NCBI GenBank assembly: GCA_045627605.1
Contig: JAZQOA010000015.1
Span: 1-17,637, forward strand
Direction: 5' to 3'
Source of the DNA: RGIG5952 sp045627605
GTDB taxonomy: Bacteria; Verrucomicrobiota; Kiritimatiellia; RFP12; JAAYLN01
Length of the DNA stretch: 17,637 bases
The notes under the pieces were generated by a model, which was not told where the DNA came from, did no database searches, and saw only the letters and a program-made list of their open reading frames with translations. Shown in pieces: positions 7,409 to 14,008 of the stretch; within the stretch, counting starts at the first letter, position 1; each line of letters begins with the position of its first letter. The position numbers and the translations under genes were made by a program.

Positions 7409-9118
7409 ATGAACAGCAGACAACGCAGCTGGCTTCTCTTCCTGGCTCTCGCCGCCGTATTGGCCGGCGGCATGTTCTGGCCCCTCGCGAAAGTCATCGG
7501 GGGCGGGTGCGTCGTCGACGGCAAATTCACGGCGGAATACCTCCTCGGCGTCTTCAGGAACCCCATCTACACCGAGGGACTGCTCAACTCGCTCGCCATC
7601 GCCGTCTCGACAACCGTGATCGCCTCGTGCCTGGCCATCCCGCTGGCGTGGCTTTCGCACAAGTTCCGTTTCCCGGGGCAAAAGGTCTTCTCGTCGCTCG
7701 TTCTCGTGCCGCTCATCCTGCCGCCCTTCGTCGGCGCCATCGGCCTCGCGCAGATGCTCGGCCCCTACGGCGCACTCAACGCGCTCCTTGGCTGCGGGCC
7801 CATCGACTGGCTCGGCAATGCGCGCTGGGCGGGCGTCGTGCTCATCCAGGCGCTTTCGCTCTACCCGATCATCTTCCTCAACGTCAGCGCCGCGCTGGCC
7901 AACGTCGACCCCGCGATGGAGGAGGCCGCGCAAAACCTCGGCGCCTCGGGTGCGACCATTTTCCGACGTATCACCCTGCCCCTCATCATCCCCGGGCTCT
8001 TCGCCGGCGGGACGCTCGTTTTCATCACGGCCTTCACGGAGCTCGGCACGCCGCTGATGCTCGGTTGCTCGCGCTGCGCCGCCTGCCAGATCTACGACGA
8101 GATCAAGGAGATCAGCGCAAGTCCCTTCCCCTACGCGCTCGTCACGGTGGTGCTCTTCTTCAGCGTCGCCCTCTACACGGCGATGCGCGTGACGCTTGGC
8201 GGACGCGCCCACGCCATGCAGGGCAAGGCAACCGTCGCGGCGACGACGCGCGAGGTGCGGGGTTTCAAGGGTTTTCTCGTGCTGCTTCCCTTCCTCCTGG
8301 TCACCTGCCTCGCGCTCTCGCCGCACCTCGGCGTGCTCCTCACGTCAATTAGCGTCCCGGGCAGCTGGTACCAGTCGGTGCTGCCGCAGGCCATTACCGG
8401 CGCGAACTTCGTCGAAGCCATCGGGCACGACATGACGCTCAGCGCCGTCCGCAACTCGCTGTCGTTCTCCACGTTCGCGGTTTTGCTCAACATCGTGCTC
8501 GGCATCGGCATCGCCTGGGTGGTGGTGCGCTCCTCGATCAGGATCCGCGGCGTGCTCGACGCCCTCGCGATGATTCCGCTGGCCGTTCCGGGACTCGTCA
8601 TGGCCTTCGGCTACCTCTCGATCGGAAACTGGCTCGGCAACAAGACCTTTGTCATGGAGAGCGCCTTCTGGCAGAACCTGCTCGACGTCAGGGTGAACCC
8701 CACGCTCTTCCTCGTCGTGGCCTACGCCGTGAGACGCCTGCCCTATATGGTCAGGGCGGCCGTCGCGGGCCTGCAGCAGACGTCCGTGACGCTTGAGGAG
8801 GCCGCCGCCAACCTTGGCGCGGGGCCGCTCCGCGTCGCCGGGAAAATCACCATGCCTCTTATCGCCGCCAACCTCGTGGCCGGCGTGCTGCTCGCCTTCT
8901 CGTTCAGCATGCTCGAAGTATCGGACAGCCTCATCCTCGCCCAGAAGATCGAATACTACCCGATTACCAAGACGATTTTCGAGATGTTCCAACTCATTGG
9001 CATCGGCCGCCATCTCGCGGCGGCGCTCGGTCTTTGGGCGATGGGCTTCCTGACGGTTGCGATCGCCGGCAGCTCAGTATTGCTCGGCAAAAAACTCGGC
9101 GCCCTCTTCAGGGCGTGA
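7409..9118 (+). CDS. ABC transporter permease, two-domain ferric-iron/thiamine type
   Basis: This 569-residue inner-membrane protein has two fused binding-protein-dependent permease domains, about 12 membrane segments in all. Each half carries the EAA loop that contacts the ATPase: EEAAQNLGAS (171-180) and EEAAANLGAG (from 463), each followed by a TLPLI or TMPLI segment. This duplicated arrangement is typical of FbpB/AfuB-like iron and ThiP-like permeases. I favour the iron(III)-type group, but the substrate cannot be read from the permease alone. No ATPase or solute-binding protein gene is nearby, so its partners must be encoded elsewhere. The ATG at 7409 has GGAAA about 6 nt upstream and follows queA by 29 nt. 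The 44-nt repeat copy C starts 14 nt after its stop. Confidence 0.9.
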   Translation: MNSRQRSWLLFLALAAVLAGGMFWPLAKVIGGGCVVDGKFTAEYLLGVFRNPIYTEGLLNSLAIAVSTTVIASCLAIPLAWLSHKFRFPGQKVFSSLVLVPLILPPFVGAIGLAQMLGPYGALNALLGCGPIDWLGNARWAGVVLIQALSLYPIIFLNVSAALANVDPAMEEAAQNLGASGATIFRRITLPLIIPGLFAGGTLVFITAFTELGTPLMLGCSRCAACQIYDEIKEISASPFPYALVTVVLFFSVALYTAMRVTLGGRAHAMQGKATVAATTREVRGFKGFLVLLPFLLVTCLALSPHLGVLLTSISVPGSWYQSVLPQAITGANFVEAIGHDMTLSAVRNSLSFSTFAVLLNIVLGIGIAWVVVRSSIRIRGVLDALAMIPLAVPGLVMAFGYLSIGNWLGNKTFVMESAFWQNLLDVRVNPTLFLVVAYAVRRLPYMVRAAVAGLQQTSVTLEEAAANLGAGPLRVAGKITMPLIAANLVAGVLLAFSFSMLEVSDSLILAQKIEYYPITKTIFEMFQLIGIGRHLAAALGLWAMGFLTVAIAGSSVLLGKKLGALFRA

Positions 9119-9131
9119 TGCGCCAGAGGGA

Positions 9132-9175
9132 TTGCCCGATGGATCATCGGGCATCAGGACAGCGGCGAAGCCGGC
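9132..9175 (+). repeat. 44-nt dispersed hairpin repeat, copy C
   Basis: This copy is identical to B and D. It lies 13 nt beyond the ABC permease stop codon and is preceded by CAGAGGGA. With copy D it forms a direct pair 104 nt apart in the convergent intergenic region 9119-9352. The 8-bp GCCCGATG/CATCGGGC stem is not followed by a U-tract. Confidence 0.92.
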
Positions 9176-9202
9176 GAGCGAGGAGCGCAGTTGGGCGAGG
9201 AG

Positions 9203-9226
9203 GTCAATTACCCAGAAGCCCGATGG
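9203..9226. repeat. Partial duplicate of the zinc-protein gene 3' end
   Basis: Twenty-four bases here match 9352-9375, the last codons of the zinc-finger protein gene, with three mismatches. The shared blocks are TCAATTACC and AGAAGCCCGATG. The duplicate lies between repeat copies C and D, which suggests a local duplication associated with the repeat. Confidence 0.75.
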
Positions 9227-9235
9227 CCTCTGGGA

Positions 9236-9279
9236 TTGCCCGATGGATCATCGGGCATCAGGACAGCGGCGAAGCCGGC
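9236..9279 (+). repeat. 44-nt dispersed hairpin repeat, copy D
   Basis: This is the second copy in the same intergenic region, identical to copy C and in the same orientation. It is preceded by CCTCTGGGA. It ends 73 nt before the end of the zinc-protein gene, which is transcribed toward it. Confidence 0.92.
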
Positions 9280-9295
9280 GCCACGCGAAACCCAT

Positions 9296-9327
9296 AACTC
9301 GCCACTCTCACCTCACCACTCTCAACT
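9296..9327. repeat. Pyrimidine-rich degenerate tandem repeat
   Basis: A plus-strand C/T-rich tract is built from variants of CTCNCCACTCT and CTCAACT. It lies between repeat copy D and the 3' end of the zinc-protein gene. It is followed by a perfect 12-nt palindrome, GCCCCCGGGGGC (9337-9348), which lacks a U-tract and is a weak terminator candidate at best. Confidence 0.5.
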
Positions 9328-9352
9328 GCGCCTCCGGCCCCCGGGGGCGTGA

Positions 9353-9850
9353 TCAATTACCAAGAAGCCCGATGACTTGCTTTTGCACTTCGCCGATGGC
9401 CTCAAGGCGAAGCTGCGGGTCGAGGATGACGAAAGTGTCGCCCGTCGACTTCTGCTCGTAAACTCGGAGGATACCGCCTTCGGGACGCACCTTGGCATCG
9501 CGCTCGACGAGCTGCCGTTTGCGTTCAAGCATCACGGCGAGGATGTAGACCACGTTGACGTTGGCGGGGTCGTCGAGTTCGACAAGCCTCCTGAGAAGCG
9601 CCTCCGCGGTTTCGCGCTTGATCGGCTCGGCCTTGGCGTCCGCCGCCAACGCGGCAATCGCGCCCTGCCACTGGCTGAAAGGTTCGCCGCCATCCGTGCG
9701 TTTTTCCCAGCAGCCGGGGCAATAGTCGCGGCGGTCGAAGCCCTCGAGCGTCTCGAAAAGCGCGGAAACGCACTCGGCCCCCTTCGGGAATTCCGCGCCG
9801 CACACGGCGCAGACGCGGCCCCTGGGCTTGATGTTCCACTCGTGCGCCAT
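9353..9850 (-). CDS. Conserved zinc-finger-like protein of unknown function
   Basis: This is a 165-residue soluble protein. The N-terminal third has two CxxC pairs, C14-A-V-C17 and C44-P-G-C47, likely a zinc-binding fold. The rest is mostly helical and includes KRETAEALLRRLVEL, VNVVYILAVMLERKRQL and a closing strand region (VYEQKSTGDTFVILDPQL). The pattern resembles a conserved hypothetical family I associate with Planctomycetes and Verrucomicrobia; no function is known to me. The true start is ATG 9850, one base after the prmC stop, with GGGAGG 10 nt upstream. The frame is open further upstream, but that part is only the shadow of prmC. It is the last gene of the rsfS-prmC operon, and tight coupling to prmC hints at a link with translation; that is inference. 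Confidence 0.85.
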   Translation of the reverse strand: MAHEWNIKPRGRVCAVCGAEFPKGAECVSALFETLEGFDRRDYCPGCWEKRTDGGEPFSQWQGAIAALAADAKAEPIKRETAEALLRRLVELDDPANVNVVYILAVMLERKRQLVERDAKVRPEGGILRVYEQKSTGDTFVILDPQLRLEAIGEVQKQVIGLLGN

Positions 9851-9851
9851 C

Positions 9852-10727
9852 CTACTCGATCCTCCCCTTGGCAAAGCGGGTCTTGCCCGCGAAATCCGTG
9901 AAAATCCCGACGTCTGAAAAGCCGGCGTCATCAAGCAAGGCGCTTGTCGCCTCCCCCTGGTCGTCGCCGATCTCGAGGAAAATGAAGCCCCCGCGCCGAA
10001 GCGCAATCGCCGCGTCATGGACAAGCCCGCGGACGATGTCAAGGCCGTCCGCCCCGCCGTCGAGCGCCGTCCGCGGCTCGAAATCGCGGATAAGCGGCGG
10101 CAGTCCATCGACGACGGCGCTGGCGATGTAGGGCGGATTCGAAACCACGGCGTCAATGGTGTCCGGGCCAGCCCCGGCGCAGTTCCGCCCGTGGACAAAG
10201 GAGACCTTCCCCGCCATGCCGCACCTTTCGGCGTTCTCACGGGCGAGCGAAAGCGCAGCCTCCTCGCAGTCGACGGCCACGACCTCGCACCCGGGGCGCT
10301 CGAAGGCAAGGCTCAAGGCGATCGCGCCCGTCCCCGTGCCGACATCGTAGATTTTCGGGCGCGGCGTCCGCCACAAGGACTTCTCGCCCAGAACGAGTTC
10401 GACAAGCTGTTCGGTCTCGGGGCGCGGAATCAAGGCGCGGCGGTCGGTCTTCAGCGTAAGGCAACGGAAATCCCATTCGCCGATGACATACTGGACGGGC
10501 TCGCCCACGCCAAGGCGGCGAACGCCAGAGCGCATACGTTCGACAAATTCCGCAGGGGGCGCTTCACAAGGGAAAAGCTCCGTCCGCCGCCGCCCAAGAA
10601 GCGCGGCCGCCAGCCATTCGCACTGGAGCCGCGCATCCGCGACGCCGCGCGCGGCAAGCCATCCCGCCCCGGCGTCAAGGATTCCGCCCAGCGTCAGCGT
10701 CCGCGAGTCTCGGACGTCTTCCACCAT
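9852..10727 (-). CDS. prmC: Peptide chain release factor N5-glutamine methyltransferase
   Basis: PrmC methylates the GGQ glutamine of release factors RF1 and RF2 using S-adenosylmethionine. The 291-residue protein has the family's helical N-terminal domain (about 1-85), PRPETE (101-106), the SAM-binding loop DVGTGTGAIALSL (from 128), and the catalytic NPPY at 197-200 followed by the usual acidic region with RTALDGGADGLD. The length is normal. ATG 10727 starts 9 nt after the DUF3127 stop. No clear Shine-Dalgarno sequence precedes it and a GTG follows at once, so the start may depend on coupling with the upstream gene. Its stop is separated from the zinc-finger gene ATG by one base. prfA is not in the window, although it is often adjacent in other bacteria. 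Confidence 0.96.
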   Translation of the reverse strand: MVEDVRDSRTLTLGGILDAGAGWLAARGVADARLQCEWLAAALLGRRRTELFPCEAPPAEFVERMRSGVRRLGVGEPVQYVIGEWDFRCLTLKTDRRALIPRPETEQLVELVLGEKSLWRTPRPKIYDVGTGTGAIALSLAFERPGCEVVAVDCEEAALSLARENAERCGMAGKVSFVHGRNCAGAGPDTIDAVVSNPPYIASAVVDGLPPLIRDFEPRTALDGGADGLDIVRGLVHDAAIALRRGGFIFLEIGDDQGEATSALLDDAGFSDVGIFTDFAGKTRFAKGRIE

Positions 10728-10736
10728 GCCGGGCCG

Positions 10737-11090
10737 TTAGAAAGGCATTGCGTCGTCGCCGCCCGAAACGGGCACGCCGGAATCAACGGGGAAGTCGGTG
10801 TCTGCCGCCGCGCCGCCCGTCTCATCGACCTTCTCCAGCTTCAGCGCGTTGAGGTCGGTGTAGTAGCGGCCGTTGTATTCGCGGCAGTTGATGGCGAAGC
10901 TCACCTTGACGCGCTCGCCGGGCTGGACGCCGTCGAGAAGCGCGCAGCGCTCCTTGGTGAAGGACAGGGAGACGTCCGGGTTGAACCGCTCGTCTTCGCG
11001 CGTGAGAATGAACTCGCGCTTGGTGAATCCACTCTGAAAGGTCATGACATCCTTGACGGCCTTGACCGTTCCAATCATCTCGTATAGCAT
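10737..11090 (-). CDS. DUF3127-like, SSB-type single-strand-binding protein
   Basis: This 117-residue protein appears to be a small OB-fold protein of the DUF3127 type. It starts MLYEMIGTVKAVKDVMTFQSG and continues with strands KREFILT, ERVKVSFAIN and YYTDLNALKLEKV. It ends in an acidic disordered tail closing DDAMPF. That closely resembles the DDDIPF-like tip by which bacterial SSB recruits repair and replication proteins, which suggests binding to single-stranded nucleic acid with partner recruitment. The family call is from memory, and the nucleic-acid role is inference. ATG 11090 has AAGGAA and AGGAG upstream. The open frame further upstream overlaps the isomerase in another frame and is not coding. 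It lies 52 nt downstream of the isomerase and 9 nt upstream of prmC. Confidence 0.85.
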   Translation of the reverse strand: MLYEMIGTVKAVKDVMTFQSGFTKREFILTREDERFNPDVSLSFTKERCALLDGVQPGERVKVSFAINCREYNGRYYTDLNALKLEKVDETGGAAADTDFPVDSGVPVSGGDDAMPF

Positions 11091-11142
11091 TGTTTCCTTG
11101 CTCCTGATTTTTTGAAATTGCGATAATGCGCCTTGCGCGTGG

Positions 11143-11946
11143 CTACGCAAAAAACCTCGCGTAGTTCTCTTCGATGGCGCGGACGCGTTCGGCGGGAGAC
11201 CCCTCCAGGCGCAGCTCGTAGGTGAATGGCCCGTTGTAGCCGACATCGTCGAGCGCCCGCGAGAAGGCCTTCCAGTCGATGCGGCCTTCGCCCGGCATGA
11301 AGTGGCACTCGTCTTCGCCCATGTAGTCGGAAATGTGCAGCGCGTAGAGCCGGTGCGACAATTTGTGGACGGCCGCGGGGATTCCGGCAATATCCGCCAT
11401 CAGGTGGTTGACATCGAGGCAGAAGCCGAAGTCGTCGTCGAAATCGTCGACAATCTCCAAAAGCTCGTCCGCCGTGTTGCCCAGGCAAGTGCGGGGGAGC
11501 AATTCGAGCGCGAGCCGGTAGCCGTACTTGTGCATGCGCTCCTCGATTTCGGAAAGCGACAACCGGAGCGCCTTGATGCGCGCGGTGCGGTCGGCTGCGG
11601 GAACCGGCTCAAAGGAGGGGTGCAACACGATTATTTCGGCGCGCAAATCCCGCGCCTGGCTAAATTCGGCGTAGATGTTGTCGACCGCGCCTCGGCGGAT
11701 GCCTCCATCGATGGAAGAAAGATCCTGCCGCGTCCCGAAAGAACAGTGGTAGGTCGCGGTTGAAATTCCCCTGGCCCGCGTCAGCTCGGCAAACCGCTCC
11801 TGGAGCACCCTGCCGCCTTCGCACGCAAAGTTGACGGGGTTGGGCTCGAGGGCGCGGATCAGCGAACTGTTTCTGATCGCCTCCAGCGCCTCCACGGAGA
11901 GGGGGTGCGCAATCGTCTTGACCGCAACGCCAAGGGGACGCTTCAT
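11143..11946 (-). CDS. Sugar-phosphate isomerase/epimerase-like TIM-barrel protein
   Basis: This 267-residue cytoplasmic protein belongs to the xylose-isomerase-like/AP-endonuclease-2 TIM-barrel superfamily. Likely divalent-metal ligands are Glu148 (in LALE), Asp178 (CLDVNH), His204 (ALHISDY) and Glu244 (TYELR). His109 in IVLHPSFEP and the segment HFMPGEGRIDW also fit the family. Members isomerise or epimerise sugars, inositols or related compounds, but the substrate here cannot be inferred. The start at ATG 11946 overlaps the rsfS stop as ATGA and has GGAAGG about 7 nt upstream. A TTG at 11961 would add five residues and is less likely. The gene is thus translationally coupled to a ribosome-silencing factor, an odd partner for a sugar enzyme. 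Confidence 0.87.
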   Translation of the reverse strand: MKRPLGVAVKTIAHPLSVEALEAIRNSSLIRALEPNPVNFACEGGRVLQERFAELTRARGISTATYHCSFGTRQDLSSIDGGIRRGAVDNIYAEFSQARDLRAEIIVLHPSFEPVPAADRTARIKALRLSLSEIEERMHKYGYRLALELLPRTCLGNTADELLEIVDDFDDDFGFCLDVNHLMADIAGIPAAVHKLSHRLYALHISDYMGEDECHFMPGEGRIDWKAFSRALDDVGYNGPFTYELRLEGSPAERVRAIEENYARFFA

Positions 11947-12269
11947 TTCGCCGCCTTCCAAAGCGAGTCGAGGTCGTAGTATTCGCGCGCCTCGCGCGTG
12001 AAGACATGCACGATGACATCGACATAGTCGAGCACGACCCAGCCGCTATCGGGTTCGCCTGAGTTGCGGTAGCTGGGTACGCCTTCGGTTTTGAGCGCGG
12101 CGCGCACATCGCCGACAAGCGCCCGGAGATGCGGTGCCGAAAGGCCCGTCGCCGCCACGTTGAAATCCGTTACGGAGGACTTGCCGCGCATGTCGTACAC
12201 GCGGATGTCCTCGCCCTTGTGTTCGTCGAGAATCGCGACAATCTTCTCTGCCAGTTGCTGAGAGTCCAT
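11943..12269 (-). CDS. rsfS: Ribosomal silencing factor RsfS
   Basis: RsfS binds ribosomal protein uL14 on the 50S subunit and blocks subunit joining when nutrients are scarce. The 108-residue length and the sequence fit the family: AEKIVAILDEHKGEDIRVYDMRGKS, the TDFNVAATGLSAPHLRAL segment, GWVVLDYVDVIVHVF, and the terminal YYDLDSLW. ATG 12269 is chosen because AAGGTG lies about 6 nt before it. A GTG at 12278 would overlap that ribosome site. It heads the operon rsfS, isomerase, DUF3127, prmC, zinc protein. A TTATAT or TATATC box about 20 nt upstream is a weak promoter candidate. In many bacteria rsfS sits beside nadD or rlmH; neither is here. Confidence 0.95.
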   Translation of the reverse strand: MDSQQLAEKIVAILDEHKGEDIRVYDMRGKSSVTDFNVAATGLSAPHLRALVGDVRAALKTEGVPSYRNSGEPDSGWVVLDYVDVIVHVFTREAREYYDLDSLWKAAK

Positions 12270-12282
12270 AAGATTCACCTTG

Positions 12283-12667
12283 ATATAAGTTTACCAAATT
12301 CGGGAAGAAGAGAAAATCAGGGGAGAGGTGGGAGGAGGAAGGGTCGCATCGTTGCCTGGATGGCGCGGCAATAGGCATCGACAAGTGCGATAGGCGTCGG
12401 TAAGCGTTGATGTTTTGCGTGGCGGTATCGGTGCCTATCGATCTTACCCTCCTTACCGATGCTTTCCGGCTCTTGCGAGGCAACCGCAAGTCCGGCGCGG
12501 CGGTCACGCGGGAGCGCAACCCTCCCTCTGACTACATCGGTCCCGGCGTTGCATTCCGGGAGGGACGTGCTCCCGTACGTCCGCCGAGCAAGATCGGCGC
12601 AATCAGCGTAGTGCCGCCGCGCCGTTTCCCGAATGATGCCTCGGCACTCCTCTCTCCTTCCTCCTCC
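12283..12667. other. Gene-poor stretch with inverted and direct repeat motifs
   Basis: I see no credible gene here. Two 16-nt direct copies of a motif like ATAGGCATCGGTAAG occur at 12370-12385 and 12389-12404, and inverted relatives at about 12431-12448 and 12452-12462. CGATAGGC (12388-12395) pairs perfectly with GCCTATCG (12433-12440). Small hairpins follow: CTTGCG/CGCAAG (12472-12490) and GGACGT/ACGTCC (12563-12582). The stretch then turns C/T-rich. It may be a structured RNA, a nest of dispersed repeats, or decayed sequence. Confidence 0.55.
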
Positions 12668-12695
12668 CTCTTAACTCCCCGCTCTCAACTCCCCG
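12668..12695. repeat. 14-nt tandem repeat covering the MFS gene end
   Basis: CTCTTAACTCCCCG (12668-12681) and CTCTCAACTCCCCG (12682-12695) differ at one base. On the minus strand they encode the last residues of the MFS transporter. The single T in place of C is what creates its TAA stop; without it the frame would read on. Confidence 0.8.
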
Positions 12696-13972
12696 CTGAA
12701 GATATGCTTGCCGCGCGTTTCGGGAACCCGTAGCGCCATCAAGACACCGATGAGCGCGAACATCCCGATGGTGAAGAGGACGTGTTCATAGGCCTGCGGC
12801 GGGTAGTGGATTACGCCCGAGGCGTCGGGCGTCTTTGAAAAGCCATCAAGGATTTTGCCGCAGATGCCGCCAACCAGGCCCGCGCCGACGTATGGGAAGA
12901 GATTGCGCACCGCCGCGGAGAAAGCGATGGTCTTCGTGTCGGTTATTTCACTCATCAGCGCGCTTGACGCCGCGCTGGAGAGTTGCGAGAACGAGAGCAG
13001 CATGAAGCAGGCGAGAAAGACCCAGCCCGGAAATTGGAGGTACACGCCGAGGAGCATCATGAAGGAGGACACCATCGGCGTCGCCTTGGAGAAAATGAGA
13101 AGCGGCTTGCGGCGTTCGCCGATGAAATGGAGCAGGGGGGCGCCGACAAGGCAGGTGACGATGCTCATCAGTGTCATGGCCATCGTGAAGGATGCCGCCG
13201 CCGTCGCCCCGTAGCCGAGGTAGTCCTGGATGAATTTCTGACCGAGGATCGCCTGGATCACGAAAAAGGCGGGATATGACCAGAAGTCGAAGGTGACGAA
13301 GCAGAAGCGGCCTGGCTCGTTGAAGAGGTTGAGAACCGTCCGCCACGTGACGGACGACGACTTGCGGCTCTTTTCCGTGAGCCGGGAGAGAACGACGGTT
13401 GTCGCGAGGGCGGCGACGAGGCAGCAGGCGCCGACAGTGAGGAAAAGCGGCCGCCACCCTGCTGCGGCGGCGATGCGCTGGGCGGGCATCGTGCCGAGAA
13501 TGCCGCCGCAGAAGCCAAAGGCCATTGAGAGCCCGATGAGGGCGCCGAACTGCCTTGGCTTGAAAAGCAGGTGCGAGAGCTTGACGACGCAGAGGTAGAT
13601 GAAGCTCTGTCCTGTCGCGGTGATGACGCGCGAGGCGTAAAGGGGGACCGGAGTGTGCGCCCGCGAGAAGAGCAGGAGCCCCGCGCCCATGAGGAGCCCG
13701 CCGACGACACCCATCTTCTTGCCGCCGAAACGGTCGACGAGCATCCCCGCGAAAATCTGCATGCAGGCGTAGACATAGACGTAGATGGCGCCAAGTCGCG
13801 TCACCTGGGAGCCGACGAGTCCGAGGTCGCCCTGGAGGTCGTTGAAAATTGCGCCGGGAATCGCCGTGCGCTGCATGCAGGCAAGGACGTAGAGGACATT
13901 GAGGAGCGCAAACGACGTCCAGGCCAGAATGCGGGCGCCGCGGAAGTTGAGGGGGTGCGTTTCTTCGGTCAT
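12671..13972 (-). CDS. Major facilitator superfamily transporter
   Basis: This 433-residue protein has about 12 predicted membrane helices arranged as two halves around a charged central loop (SRLTEKSRKSSSVTW). The loop between helices 2 and 3 carries the MFS signature A-like motif GMLVDRFGGKK (76-86). It should be an inner-membrane secondary transporter driven by an ion gradient. The N-terminal half recalls sugar-phosphate/organophosphate-type and organic-anion carriers, but I cannot assign a substrate. ATG 13972 is 36 nt after the carB stop on the same strand with GGATGA 7 nt upstream, so it may be co-transcribed with carB. The last residues (about GELRAGS) and the stop codon come from a 14-nt tandem repeat, which suggests the original 3' end was altered. 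Confidence 0.87.
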   Translation of the reverse strand: MTEETHPLNFRGARILAWTSFALLNVLYVLACMQRTAIPGAIFNDLQGDLGLVGSQVTRLGAIYVYVYACMQIFAGMLVDRFGGKKMGVVGGLLMGAGLLLFSRAHTPVPLYASRVITATGQSFIYLCVVKLSHLLFKPRQFGALIGLSMAFGFCGGILGTMPAQRIAAAAGWRPLFLTVGACCLVAALATTVVLSRLTEKSRKSSSVTWRTVLNLFNEPGRFCFVTFDFWSYPAFFVIQAILGQKFIQDYLGYGATAAASFTMAMTLMSIVTCLVGAPLLHFIGERRKPLLIFSKATPMVSSFMMLLGVYLQFPGWVFLACFMLLSFSQLSSAASSALMSEITDTKTIAFSAAVRNLFPYVGAGLVGGICGKILDGFSKTPDASGVIHYPPQAYEHVLFTIGMFALIGVLMALRVPETRGKHIFSGELRAGS

Positions 13973-14008
13973 TTCGCGATCATCCGGTCGCTGCCGGTGT
14001 CCGCCGCG

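Noticed and set aside
9132..9279. CRISPR-like reading of the repeat pair
   Set aside because: There are only two copies here with a 60-nt spacer, and the other copies lie kilobases away between unrelated genes. There is no leader and no cas gene.
9337..9348. Palindrome GCCCCCGGGGGC as terminator of the rsfS-prmC operon
   Set aside because: It leaves almost no loop and has no U-tract, so a functional intrinsic terminator is not supported.
9057..9461. 134-codon plus-strand frame running through both repeat copies C and D
   Set aside because: The peptide is just the repeat translated twice, joined to permease and antisense zinc-protein sequence.
9851..10309. N-terminal extension of the zinc-protein frame into prmC
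   Set aside because: The extra residues are Arg/Ser/Pro-rich shadow of prmC. ATG 9850 has a strong ribosome site and a natural start next to the prmC stop.
11091..11390. N-terminal extension of the DUF3127 frame into the isomerase gene
   Set aside because: It overlaps the isomerase in another frame and lacks family similarity. ATG 11090 has good ribosome sites.
12407..12733. 108-codon plus-strand frame in the gene-poor stretch
   Set aside because: It has no ribosome site or domain, runs into the tandem repeat and overlaps the MFS gene.
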